Shown piece after piece: positions 6,991 to 14,760 of a stretch of 19,752 nt of DNA. Position 1 is the stretch's first letter. The number at the start of each line of letters is the position of its first letter. The stretch spans positions 1 through 19,752 of the forward strand of contig DATDVD010000082.1 in assembly GCA_035290065.1 (NCBI GenBank). Reading direction: 5' to 3'. The position numbers and the translations under genes are program-made. The notes below the pieces were generated by a model. The model saw only the letters and a list, made by a program, of their open reading frames with translations, was not told the DNA's origin and searched no databases. The stretch is from DATDVD01 sp035290065 (GTDB lineage: Bacteria > Pseudomonadota > Gammaproteobacteria > Coxiellales > Coxiellaceae).

Positions 6991-8037
6991 TTATTTTTCA
7001 GAAGGCTCCCAAACGGCGATTTGATCTTCCCCGCAGGCAGTCCATTGCAAGCCGGCCAATTGGTTTATAAAGTCGGAGGATTGAGGACCAGGAAGGGCTT
7101 TTTCACCTAAGGTTTTTGAAGAGCGATAAACCCAAACGCGATGGAGTAAGTGATTTTTCCATAAGCTATCGAATAAAGTGGGACCTGCTTCCACCCAGAG
7201 ATCATGAATTCCTTGTTGGCCTATTACCTCCATCACTTGATGCAAATTTAAGCCATCTTCTTTTTCTTCAATGGAAATAGTTTGGTGAGAAGCGGGTATA
7301 TTTCTGGACACCAATAGCTTCACGGATTGAGCTGTTTTAAAAATTTTACGATCAAGCGGCAATCGGGCTACTCGATCAAGCACAAAAACCGGTTTTGAAA
7401 TCGTCCCGTGAGGAAACCGGGCATTGAGCTGAGAGTCATCGGCCATAAGCGTGGTGGCAGTGGTCAGAATAGCATCGGTGTGTTGACGCTGAGTATGCGT
7501 CCATTGAGATAAAGCCTCCCCCGTAATACGAGCAGGTTTCCCTCCTTCTCTTGCTATTTTATAATCGGCACTTAACGCAATTTTCGCTGTTACAAACGGT
7601 CTTTTTGTTTTCCACCAATGGGCATAGCTTTGATAAAATTGTTCAATGGAGTAGTGAGAAATGGGATAACATTCTATCCCCGCTGCTTGAAGCGTGGCGA
7701 TTCCCTTGCCTGCCATGATCGGATTAGGATCGAGAAAACCGTAATAAACACGACGAATGCCTTTCTCAATAATACTATCGGTGCAAGGTGGCGTACGACC
7801 GTGGTGGCAGCAAGGTTCTAAGGTCACGTACAAATCGGCGCCTTTTGCAAGGCCTACCTTTAATAACGCATCCCGTTCTGCGTGCCATGTGCCAACGCCT
7901 TGATGAGTGCCTTCTGCAATTATTTCGCCATTTTTAACGACAACAGCCCCTACCGCAGGATTGGGTGCACAAAAACCCCGGTAATTTTGCGCTAAAATTA
8001 AGGCTTTTTTAAGGAAATCGATGGGCTCATGATCCAT
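6991..8037 (-). CDS. ribD: Riboflavin biosynthesis deaminase/reductase
   Basis: RibD carries out the second and third steps from GTP: deamination of the pyrimidine and NADPH-dependent reduction of the ribose side chain. The N-terminal deaminase has the zinc site in GVGTWHAERDAL and TLEPCCHHGRTPPC. The C-terminal reductase starts at RPFVTAKIALSADYKIA and includes TLMADDSQLNARF. I start at ATG 8037 (348 residues) because it aligns with the usual RibD start about 14 residues before the LAQ/PNPAVG region. In-frame starts at 8049 (ATG) and 8073 (TTG) also exist, and none has a clear ribosome-binding site. The gene is upstream of the riboswitch and its promoter, so it is probably not under direct FMN control unless its transcript reads through. 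Confidence 0.93.
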   Translation of the reverse strand: MDHEPIDFLKKALILAQNYRGFCAPNPAVGAVVVKNGEIIAEGTHQGVGTWHAERDALLKVGLAKGADLYVTLEPCCHHGRTPPCTDSIIEKGIRRVYYGFLDPNPIMAGKGIATLQAAGIECYPISHYSIEQFYQSYAHWWKTKRPFVTAKIALSADYKIAREGGKPARITGEALSQWTHTQRQHTDAILTTATTLMADDSQLNARFPHGTISKPVFVLDRVARLPLDRKIFKTAQSVKLLVSRNIPASHQTISIEEKEDGLNLHQVMEVIGQQGIHDLWVEAGPTLFDSLWKNHLLHRVWVYRSSKTLGEKALPGPQSSDFINQLAGLQWTACGEDQIAVWEPSEK

Positions 8038-8065
8038 ACGGCGTAACATAGTGTATTTTTGAGGA

Positions 8066-8749
8066 ATGAGCAATTACAATGGACAACCTATGAATAAAGA
8101 CAGCCATATTATTAGCATCTTAACACCCTATATTACCGACGCTCGCAAAAAACGGATTGAAAGCGTGATTGCAGCGCGGATTAAAACGGTTCAATTAGCC
8201 ATTGAATCTCCGTCGGATATTAATAATGCGCTAGCGACAGTTCGTACGGCAGAAGCATTGGGCCTTTCGGATGTTCATATTATTGCTCCCAAACAATCCG
8301 CTGGTACCGCTCATGCCATTACTCAAGGAGCTTTTTATTGGGTGAATATTCATTTCCATGAGCAATTATCCGATTTTCTCCATAAAATTCAGTCGGACGA
8401 TTTTAAATTAGCTGGGGGTTGTCTTCACGAAAACCGATCTATTCCGGTGGAAGAAATTTCTCTTCATCACCCCATTTGTTTAATGATGGGTAATGAACAA
8501 ACAGGGTTATCCAGCGAAGCTATTCGCGCTTGTGACTATTTATTTCATATTCCGATGGTGGGCATGTCGGAAAGTTTAAATTTATCGGTTTCTTCAGCGA
8601 TCAGTTTGTACATCACCCTAAATCGCAAGCGAGCCCATTTAAATCATTCGTCTGATTTTACGCCGGCTGAACAACAATCTTTGCGAGCACACTTTTATTT
8701 AAACAGTGTGAGTTCACGCTTAGCTCGAGGATTGTTGGGGTCGATATAA
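8066..8749 (+). CDS. SpoU/TrmH-family RNA 2'-O-methyltransferase, TrmH-like
   Basis: The three SpoU motifs are present: Asn54 and Arg60 in NALATVRTAEALG, GNEQTGL (142-148), and IPMVGMSESLNLSVS (162-176). This is the trefoil-knot SAM site. The motif spacing and the N-terminal segment TDARKKRIESVIAAR fit TrmH, which modifies Gm18 of tRNA, better than the larger RlmB type, but the target is inferred. The start is uncertain: ATG 8066 has GAGG only one base away, too close to act well, while ATG 8090 (eight codons in) has a weak GGA six bases upstream. The gene is head to head with ribD with almost no spacer, and its last 30 bases overlap the phosphodiesterase gene tail to tail. Confidence 0.85.
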   Translation: MSNYNGQPMNKDSHIISILTPYITDARKKRIESVIAARIKTVQLAIESPSDINNALATVRTAEALGLSDVHIIAPKQSAGTAHAITQGAFYWVNIHFHEQLSDFLHKIQSDDFKLAGGCLHENRSIPVEEISLHHPICLMMGNEQTGLSSEAIRACDYLFHIPMVGMSESLNLSVSSAISLYITLNRKRAHLNHSSDFTPAEQQSLRAHFYLNSVSSRLARGLLGSI

Positions 8750-9475
8750 ATCAGAATTATCCGTGAAAATAGCGGTAACGCCTTCTGATAATAATTGTTC
8801 TGCGCGAGCCTGGTTGTTAACCGTGTAAACTAATACCTGCAATCCTGCCGCTCGAATTTGCTGAATAATTTCATTCGTAGCAGTGGCTTCCGGAATATGA
8901 ACACTTAAACACCCTAGCGCTGAAGCACGTTGGATAACGGCGGTTTGAAAAGGATTGCATAATAATCCTAAGGCTATTATTTTATTCTTACGACGAATAC
9001 TGCTTAATGTACGACGAGAAAAACTGGAAATTAATAATTGATCGAGTGGTTGCGTCCAATAACGCTCAATCGCTTCCTGAATTAATTGGGCGATCCGTTG
9101 AGTATGTCGTCGTTCATAATTTTTAATTTCTAAATTAACACCGATGTGATGTTGACACGCCCAGGTCAATAACTCTCTTAATGTAGGGATAATAGCGCCC
9201 TCACCCATATCCAATTGTTTGAGAGTTATGAGTGACATATTGCGTACCTGTCCAGGCACATGCGCCAATCGTTTAAGGATATTATCGTGAATGATAACAG
9301 GGTGTAAATCTTGGCTAAGGCGAAGATCGCATTCTATCCATTGCGCCCCCGCTTGGCGGGCTTTTTCAAACCCTTTTAACGTATTTTCTGGAGGAAGACC
9401 GCGATGAGCAATCCTGGAAGGCAGTTTACACTCTGACTTGGAACATTGCAGCGGGGTCTCCTGTCTATTTTTCAT
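8720..9475 (-). CDS. Cytosolic glycerophosphodiester phosphodiesterase (UgpQ-like)
   Basis: It hydrolyses glycerophosphodiesters, the products of phospholipid deacylation, to glycerol 3-phosphate and an alcohol. The TIM-barrel signature is complete: AHRG with His24-Arg25, Glu30 in PENT, Glu48 and Asp50 in WIECDLRL, and His63 in IIHDN. There is no signal peptide and the length (251) matches the cytoplasmic UgpQ class. The 20 or so residues before the HRG motif are Cys/Lys/Ser-rich and poorly conserved in kind, so the exact start is less certain. The ATG lies 11 bases inside the end of the sensor-kinase gene, implying cotranscription and coupling. In a host-associated bacterium it could recycle host lipid fragments; that is inference. 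Confidence 0.9.
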   Translation of the reverse strand: MKNRQETPLQCSKSECKLPSRIAHRGLPPENTLKGFEKARQAGAQWIECDLRLSQDLHPVIIHDNILKRLAHVPGQVRNMSLITLKQLDMGEGAIIPTLRELLTWACQHHIGVNLEIKNYERRHTQRIAQLIQEAIERYWTQPLDQLLISSFSRRTLSSIRRKNKIIALGLLCNPFQTAVIQRASALGCLSVHIPEATATNEIIQQIRAAGLQVLVYTVNNQARAEQLLSEGVTAIFTDNSDLYRPQQSSS

Positions 9476-12473
9476 GCATTAAGTGCTCGTAGTTATGCTT
9501 ATCCTTGTGAATGTACTTATCTGAAACAGGCAATTTAATTTCAAATTCCGTACCCTCTTCTAGTATAGAAGAAACGGACAATTCTCCACCATAGGACTGA
9601 ATAATATTTTGGCAAATACATAAACCCATGCCCATACCTTTCTCTTTGGTCGTGTAAAAAGGGATGAATAATTGTTTCTGAGCTTCTTCTGTCATTCCCA
9701 CACCCAAATCTTTTACGTAAATACCCACCCTATTTTCTTCCAGCCAATGGGTGCCTATTGTAATAACACGTCGCTCTAAAGAGGTTATTTCAGCAATAGC
9801 ATGCAGGGCGTTAATAATCAAATTGATGAGAACTTGTTCCATTTCCAAAGCATTAATAAAAACACTAGGAATAGACGGATCTAAGCGTAATAAAACGGAA
9901 GCGGAATAGGAGTGAAACTCATATTCTAAATGTTTAATTAAATTTTTAATCAGATAATTAATATTTATCCATTTTCGCTCAGGCGAGTCCTTTTTAACAA
10001 AATTTCTTAACCACTGAATAATCTTAGAGGCACGCTGGATTTGTTTTTCACATTTTATCAATGCTTCTAACCATCGATCATTCGCTTTTGTTTTTGGTAA
10101 ATGCTCAATCAAACCCGTAATATGGCCTGAAATGGCCATTAACGGTTGATTTAATTCGTGAGCAAAACCCGTGACCATTTCATTAATCGTATGCAACCGA
10201 GAAATATGATAAAGATCTTCCTGGTGCTGCTGTAATTGTTTTTCCAGAAAACGGCGCTGCGTAATATCGGTCACCGTACAGACTAAACCCGAGACATTAT
10301 TTTCCTCATCTAACTCAAGAGCGGTCTGCATAAAAACCCACAGGGCTTTGCCAGGCGAATATAATAGCCGCATTTCAGCTTGATACGGCTTATGCTGTCT
10401 TATGCAGTCGCTCCATTCACTAAATACTGCTTCGCGATCCTCTGAATGCAAAGCCCTTATCCAACCGGTACCCTGAGAAGCCTCTGCCGTTAATCCTGTC
10501 ATATCACACCACCGTTGATTGACATATAAACACAATCCATCCGCATCCGCGTGCATAATACCCACGGGAGAAGTAGAGGCCAATATTTCATACCGCTGTT
10601 CGCTTCGTTTTAAGGATTCTTTATTTCGTTTAAATTCCGTAATATCTTCGATAATTAAAATAACACCGCGAATCATTTTATGATTATCCGATAATCGACA
10701 AAAAGTTACCCAATAAAAAAGAGGGTCAGCGTTCAAATCTTTTCCACTGATTTCTATCGACAAAGTTTTAACATCACCCAATAAAACATCTCGAATAGGT
10801 TGTTTTAATTTTTCATGAGGCAAACCAAAGGCTAAGCTGTAAATGGAATTACCCATAACATGATCAGCCTTTAACCCCCACACTCGCTCATTCCATTGAT
10901 TCCATAACATTACTTTATTATCTTTATCCAACACGACAATGCCTAAATGCATACTGCTCAAAAGCGATTCTTGAAAATTATGGTAATTATTTAAATCATC
11001 GGCGCGTTTTTTTAATTCCGAGTTTAGCTGCTCCAATTCTTCATTACTGGCCTGAAGTTCTTCATTAGAGGTTTCTAATTCTTCATTCGTAGACTGTAAC
11101 TCTTCATTGGTGGTTTCTAATTCTTCATTGGTCGATTGCAATTCTTCATTGGTAGTTTCTAATTCTTCATTAGCAGACTGAAGTTTGTTGGTAGCTTCGA
11201 GCAATTTTCTATTAGAATGTTCTAATTTAATTTTTAACTCGTTCACTTCCGTGACGTCATTAAAATAAATAGAAATAGCCTGAACTTTATCGCCCAATTT
11301 AATGGGGCAAATTTCCACGTTCAAATAAATAGATTGTCCGGAAGGTTGAATCCATTCATAATTTTCAATATAGAGTGAACTTAAGCTATTTTTAACTTCC
11401 TCAATTTTTCCTCGAAGTTCAATGGGTCGATACGAAATATCTAAATCCTGAAAACGAGAGTTAAGATCGGTAGAAGATAATCCAAACCACTTTCTGGCTT
11501 GATGATTAGCGGAGATTAAAATTCCCGCTTGGTTAATGACAATCTGCGCTATCTGATTATTTTCATGAACATTGGTTAATAATCGATTTAATTCTTCGTT
11601 GCCTTCCGAATGAGTTCCCGTCGTTTCAAACTGTGCTGTTTGGAGAATGCTCTTATAGGGAGATTTCTGAAAAACTCTATTTTGAAGAGAAATAGCCTTG
11701 AATAATTTAGAATGAGTCAACAACGTCTCGGCTTTTCCTAAAAAAAGATAGCCCGGCTCATTTAACGAATAATGTAATCGCTTCAGCACTTTTTTTTGCG
11801 TATCATTATTTAAATAAATCAACAAATTCCGACAAATCAGTAAATCAATTTTAGAAATAGGTGGGTCAGAAATGACATTATGTTCACCGAAAATAACTAC
11901 TTTCCTTAAATCGCGGCATACAGTGTATTGATTTCCATGCGCCACAAAATATTTTTTTAACCAGTCGGGGGATAAAGCTTTCACGTCTTTAAGTTGATAG
12001 CTAGCTTGTCTAGCAATTTGCAACACCTCTTCATCCAAATCTGTTGCATAGATTTTCACTTTCTCTTTCATGTGATGAGAACCGAGTAATTCGGCCAATA
12101 AAATAGCAACCGTATAAGGCTCTTCACCCGAGGCACATCCCACACACCAAATACGAATAGTCTCTTTTTTTTGCTCCACCAATTGGGACAATACTAAATC
12201 ATTCAAGGCTTCCCAGGTTTTTTTATCACGAAAAAACGCAGATACGTTAATTAAAACTGTATCCAATAAGTGCTGGAATTCTAAGGGGTGAACTTCGAGA
12301 TAATCTTGATAGGCTCCAAAATTAGGAATATCTAAATCTTTTAACCGCTTTTCAATGCGTCGGCGTAAACTCGTGCGTTTATAGCCTCTAAAATCAACGT
12401 TGCGAGTTCGCTCTAAATAAACGAGTAACGCTTCAAAATGATCATCCGTACGCGTATCAATCGTCATGGGCAT
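9465..12473 (-). CDS. CheR methyltransferase-PAS-coiled coil-PAS-PAS-histidine kinase fusion
   Basis: The 1002-residue protein has in order: a CheR-type N domain and SAM methyltransferase (about 10-270; WCVGCASGEEPYT at 109-121, ATDLDE at 143-148, CRNLLIYL at 214-221); PAS (about 300-410); a heptad coiled coil (411-495); PAS (about 500-612); PAS (about 622-745); and a histidine kinase with His772 in AHELNQPL, Asn888 in the N box, DLGVGM (922-927) and GMGMGL (946-951). There are no membrane helices, so it should be soluble. Related proteins often carry an N-terminal CheB methylesterase; here it is absent. No receptor, CheA, CheB or response regulator lies nearby, so substrate and phosphotransfer partner are unknown. 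ATG 12473 is supported by AGGGAGG four bases upstream. Confidence 0.93.
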   Translation of the reverse strand: MPMTIDTRTDDHFEALLVYLERTRNVDFRGYKRTSLRRRIEKRLKDLDIPNFGAYQDYLEVHPLEFQHLLDTVLINVSAFFRDKKTWEALNDLVLSQLVEQKKETIRIWCVGCASGEEPYTVAILLAELLGSHHMKEKVKIYATDLDEEVLQIARQASYQLKDVKALSPDWLKKYFVAHGNQYTVCRDLRKVVIFGEHNVISDPPISKIDLLICRNLLIYLNNDTQKKVLKRLHYSLNEPGYLFLGKAETLLTHSKLFKAISLQNRVFQKSPYKSILQTAQFETTGTHSEGNEELNRLLTNVHENNQIAQIVINQAGILISANHQARKWFGLSSTDLNSRFQDLDISYRPIELRGKIEEVKNSLSSLYIENYEWIQPSGQSIYLNVEICPIKLGDKVQAISIYFNDVTEVNELKIKLEHSNRKLLEATNKLQSANEELETTNEELQSTNEELETTNEELQSTNEELETSNEELQASNEELEQLNSELKKRADDLNNYHNFQESLLSSMHLGIVVLDKDNKVMLWNQWNERVWGLKADHVMGNSIYSLAFGLPHEKLKQPIRDVLLGDVKTLSIEISGKDLNADPLFYWVTFCRLSDNHKMIRGVILIIEDITEFKRNKESLKRSEQRYEILASTSPVGIMHADADGLCLYVNQRWCDMTGLTAEASQGTGWIRALHSEDREAVFSEWSDCIRQHKPYQAEMRLLYSPGKALWVFMQTALELDEENNVSGLVCTVTDITQRRFLEKQLQQHQEDLYHISRLHTINEMVTGFAHELNQPLMAISGHITGLIEHLPKTKANDRWLEALIKCEKQIQRASKIIQWLRNFVKKDSPERKWININYLIKNLIKHLEYEFHSYSASVLLRLDPSIPSVFINALEMEQVLINLIINALHAIAEITSLERRVITIGTHWLEENRVGIYVKDLGVGMTEEAQKQLFIPFYTTKEKGMGMGLCICQNIIQSYGGELSVSSILEEGTEFEIKLPVSDKYIHKDKHNYEHLMHEK
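11037..11171 (-). repeat. Seven 21-base units encoding the NEEL heptad coiled coil
   Basis: On the plus strand TTCTTCATT recurs seven times at an exact 21-base period (11037, 11058, 11079, 11100, 11121, 11142, 11163). Each unit encodes one NEEL(E/Q)xx heptad at residues 435-481. Flanking bases alternate between two related forms, so the tract looks like repeated duplication of one or two heptads. Confidence 0.9.
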
Positions 12474-12523
12474 AGAGCCTCCCTGTTATTAAATCCTAAC
12501 CTATTGAATATTAGAGGGTTCGC

Positions 12524-12553
12524 ATTCTAAGCAGGGGGGGCGCAGTCCGTCAA
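12524..12553 (-). promoter_or_regulatory. Sigma-70 promoter of the CheR-kinase gene with a G7 spacer tract
   Basis: TTGACG (12553-12548) and TAGAAT (12529-12524) are separated by 18 bases, with five of six consensus matches in each box. The expected transcript start is near 12517, giving a leader of about 45 bases. The spacer contains seven consecutive cytosines on the transcribed-sense strand (seven G on plus, 12534-12540). Confidence 0.65.
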
Positions 12554-12605
12554 GCGCACTGGGCAGTGTAATGCAAACTCTCCCCTCAAATCAACTCTTT
12601 AAAAA

Positions 12606-12650
12606 CGGCAAACCATGGACGCTAAGCCCATTCCTTGATACCATTTGCCG
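12606..12650. other. Inverted repeat in the pdhA leader
   Basis: CGGCAAA (12606-12612) pairs with TTTGCCG (12644-12650), extended by TGG/CCA across a three-base bulge, around a loop of about 22 bases. On the plus strand it would be a hairpin ending about 23 bases before the pdhA ATG. On the minus strand it is followed by five T, like a terminator, but no gene in that direction obviously needs one there. It could be a leader structure or an operator; I recognise no known element. Confidence 0.45.
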
Positions 12651-12673
12651 CTTAAAAAAAGGTATTCTAAACA

Positions 12674-13783
12674 ATGGAAACCCTCACCCATCAAAGCTCT
12701 CTAACCACTGAAACAGTGGCCTCTTTCCACATTCATCACCTGCGCTTTTTGGATGCAGAGGGACAGTTGACACAGCCCTTACCTCCTTTTGCAGACCCCC
12801 ATACGCTGTTAAAACTGTATGAATGGATGGTACTGGTTCGCACCTTTGATACTAAAGCGGTCAATCTTCAACGAACAGGCCAATTAGGAACCTTTCCTTC
12901 CTCGCTGGGGCAAGAAGCCTTAACCGTGGGAATGGGGTATGCCCTACTCCCCACCGATGTGTACGGCACGTGCTATCGCGATCAAGGGGTGCTGATTCAG
13001 CGCAACGTAAAAATGTCCGAAATCCTAGCCTATTGGGGCGGCGATGAGCGGGGCAATTGTTATGCCCACAATAAAACCGATTTGCCTACCAGCATTCCCG
13101 TGGCCAGTCACTTACACCACGCCACCGGTATGGCCTATGCCCTTCAATACCGAAATGAACACCGCGCTGTTTTAACGCTAGTCGGTGACGGTGGAACGTC
13201 TCAAGGCGATTTTTATGAGGCCATCAATTTAGCGGGTGTTTGGAAACTACCGATTGTGTTTGTCATTAATAACAACCAATGGGCGATTTCTGTTTCTCGT
13301 CACCGTCAAACGAGGGCGCATACCCTCGCACAAAAAGCGATTGCAGCCGGTTTTGAAGGTATTCAAGTCGATGGTAATGATGTGATTGCCGTGCACGAAA
13401 CCGTGGCGTGTGCCTTAGACCGCGCCCGCAACGGTCAAGGCCCCACCCTTATTGAAGCACTGACTTTTCGGTTATGCGATCACACCACCGCCGATGACGC
13501 CAACCGTTATATTCCTAAAGAAGAAATGGATGCTGCCTGGGAGAATGAGCCCATCAAACGTCTTCGTACCTATTTGCATGAACAAGGATATTGGGACAAA
13601 GAAAAAGAACATGCCTTAATTAAACAATGCCGTGAGCAAATTGACGTGGCAGTACAAGAATATTCGAACACGCCAAAACAAACATTGTCAGAATTATTCG
13701 ATTATTTATATGCCGAATTACCCGAACCTCTGCACGATCAAAAAGAAGCCATGATCACTCAACCTCCGGTGGAGGGCGCATGA
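12674..13783 (+). CDS. pdhA: Pyruvate dehydrogenase E1 component, alpha subunit
   Basis: This is the thiamine-diphosphate-binding half of a heterotetrameric E1 that decarboxylates a 2-oxo acid and passes the acyl group to E2. The ThDP motif is clear: GDGGTSQGDFYEA starting at residue 171 and INNNQ at 198-202. QRTGQLGTFPSSLGQEA (66-82) and the YRDQGVL loop are also typical. The substrate is likely pyruvate, given the gene order E1 alpha, E1 beta, E2; branched-chain oxo acids are the alternative for this E1 type. The ATG has only a weak AAAGG about 11 bases upstream. Its stop region overlaps the pdhB start (ATGA at 13780-13783). Confidence 0.92.
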   Translation: METLTHQSSLTTETVASFHIHHLRFLDAEGQLTQPLPPFADPHTLLKLYEWMVLVRTFDTKAVNLQRTGQLGTFPSSLGQEALTVGMGYALLPTDVYGTCYRDQGVLIQRNVKMSEILAYWGGDERGNCYAHNKTDLPTSIPVASHLHHATGMAYALQYRNEHRAVLTLVGDGGTSQGDFYEAINLAGVWKLPIVFVINNNQWAISVSRHRQTRAHTLAQKAIAAGFEGIQVDGNDVIAVHETVACALDRARNGQGPTLIEALTFRLCDHTTADDANRYIPKEEMDAAWENEPIKRLRTYLHEQGYWDKEKEHALIKQCREQIDVAVQEYSNTPKQTLSELFDYLYAELPEPLHDQKEAMITQPPVEGA

Positions 13784-14760
13784 CAGAACTAACCATGGTG
13801 CAAGCCATTAATCAAGCTCTCGCTTATGAAATGACGGCTGACAACAGCGTGGTGTTGCTAGGCGAAGATATTGGACGTAACGGCGGCGTGTTTCGTGTTA
13901 CCGATGGGTTGCTCGATCGCTTTGGCCCTACCCGCGTTTTGGATACGCCGCTTGCAGAATCCATGATTGCAGGGACTGCGATTGGAATGGCTATTCAGGG
14001 CTTAAAGCCCATTGCGGAATTTCAATTTATGGGATTTATTTATCCGGGTTTTAGCCAAATTATTTCGCATGCTTCTCGTATGCGCAATCGTACTCGCGGA
14101 CGTTTAACGTGTCCTATTGTGTATCGCGCTCCTTATGGCGGTGGCATTCATGCGCCCGAAATGCATTGCGAAAGTACAGAAGCTTTATTTGCGCATATTC
14201 CCGGCTTACGCGTGGTTATCCCTTCGTCACCTGCTAAAGCCTATGGATTATTATTAGCGGCGATTCGTTGCCCTGACCCGGTGGTTTTTTTAGAACCCAA
14301 ACGCATCTATCGCATGCACAAGCAAGCCGTTCCGGATACAGGCGAGGCATTAGCGTTGGATCGTTGTTATAGTTTGCGAGAAGGGAGTGATGTAACGTTG
14401 ATTTCGTGGGGGGCGATGCTACATGAAACGCAACTTGCTGCGAATGAGTTATCGAAACACGGTATTGAGGCTGACGTGATTGATGTGGCCACGGTAAAAC
14501 CGTTAGATATCGTCACGATTTTAAATTCAGTGGAAAAAACGGGACGCTGTGTGATTGTGCATGAAGCGGCTCGGCATTGCGGCGTAGGGGCTGAAATTGC
14601 GGCACAAATCGCCGAGTATGGTTTGTTGTCGTTATTAGCACCCATACAACGTGTCACGGGTTTTGACACCATTATGCCTTACTTTAAATTGGAAAAAAAT
14701 TATTTACCGAGCGTTAAACGGATTATCCAATCTGTCAACCATGTGATGGAGTATGCATGA
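13780..14760 (+). CDS. pdhB: Pyruvate dehydrogenase E1 component, beta subunit
   Basis: The 326-residue protein is the transketolase-like beta chain that completes the E1 active site and docks E1 on E2. Recognisable features are LLGEDIGRNGGVFRVTDGL near the start, VLDTPLAESMIAGTAIGMA with the cofactor-activating Glu, and the C-terminal transketolase domain with GRCVIVHEAARHCGVGAEIA. Length and motifs are normal. It overlaps pdhA by 4 bases and the E2 gene by 4 bases, which fits equimolar coupled translation. GGAGGG lies 5 to 10 bases before the ATG. Confidence 0.94.
   Translation: MTELTMVQAINQALAYEMTADNSVVLLGEDIGRNGGVFRVTDGLLDRFGPTRVLDTPLAESMIAGTAIGMAIQGLKPIAEFQFMGFIYPGFSQIISHASRMRNRTRGRLTCPIVYRAPYGGGIHAPEMHCESTEALFAHIPGLRVVIPSSPAKAYGLLLAAIRCPDPVVFLEPKRIYRMHKQAVPDTGEALALDRCYSLREGSDVTLISWGAMLHETQLAANELSKHGIEADVIDVATVKPLDIVTILNSVEKTGRCVIVHEAARHCGVGAEIAAQIAEYGLLSLLAPIQRVTGFDTIMPYFKLEKNYLPSVKRIIQSVNHVMEYA

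Noticed and set aside
6976..6991. AGGAGA/TCTCCT hairpin after the ribD stop as a terminator
   Set aside because: In the ribD direction it is followed by ATTGCCCC, not a T-run. The T-run is on the opposite strand, where there is no transcript to end.
9465..12473. Calling the kinase fusion a hybrid CheB/CheR protein
   Set aside because: The methyltransferase starts within the first 30 residues, so there is no room for a CheB methylesterase domain, and no receiver domain follows the kinase.
12635..12668. TTGATA and TATTCT as a pdhA promoter
   Set aside because: Spacing is 22 bases, too long for sigma-70. No better plus-strand promoter was found in the 200-base gap.
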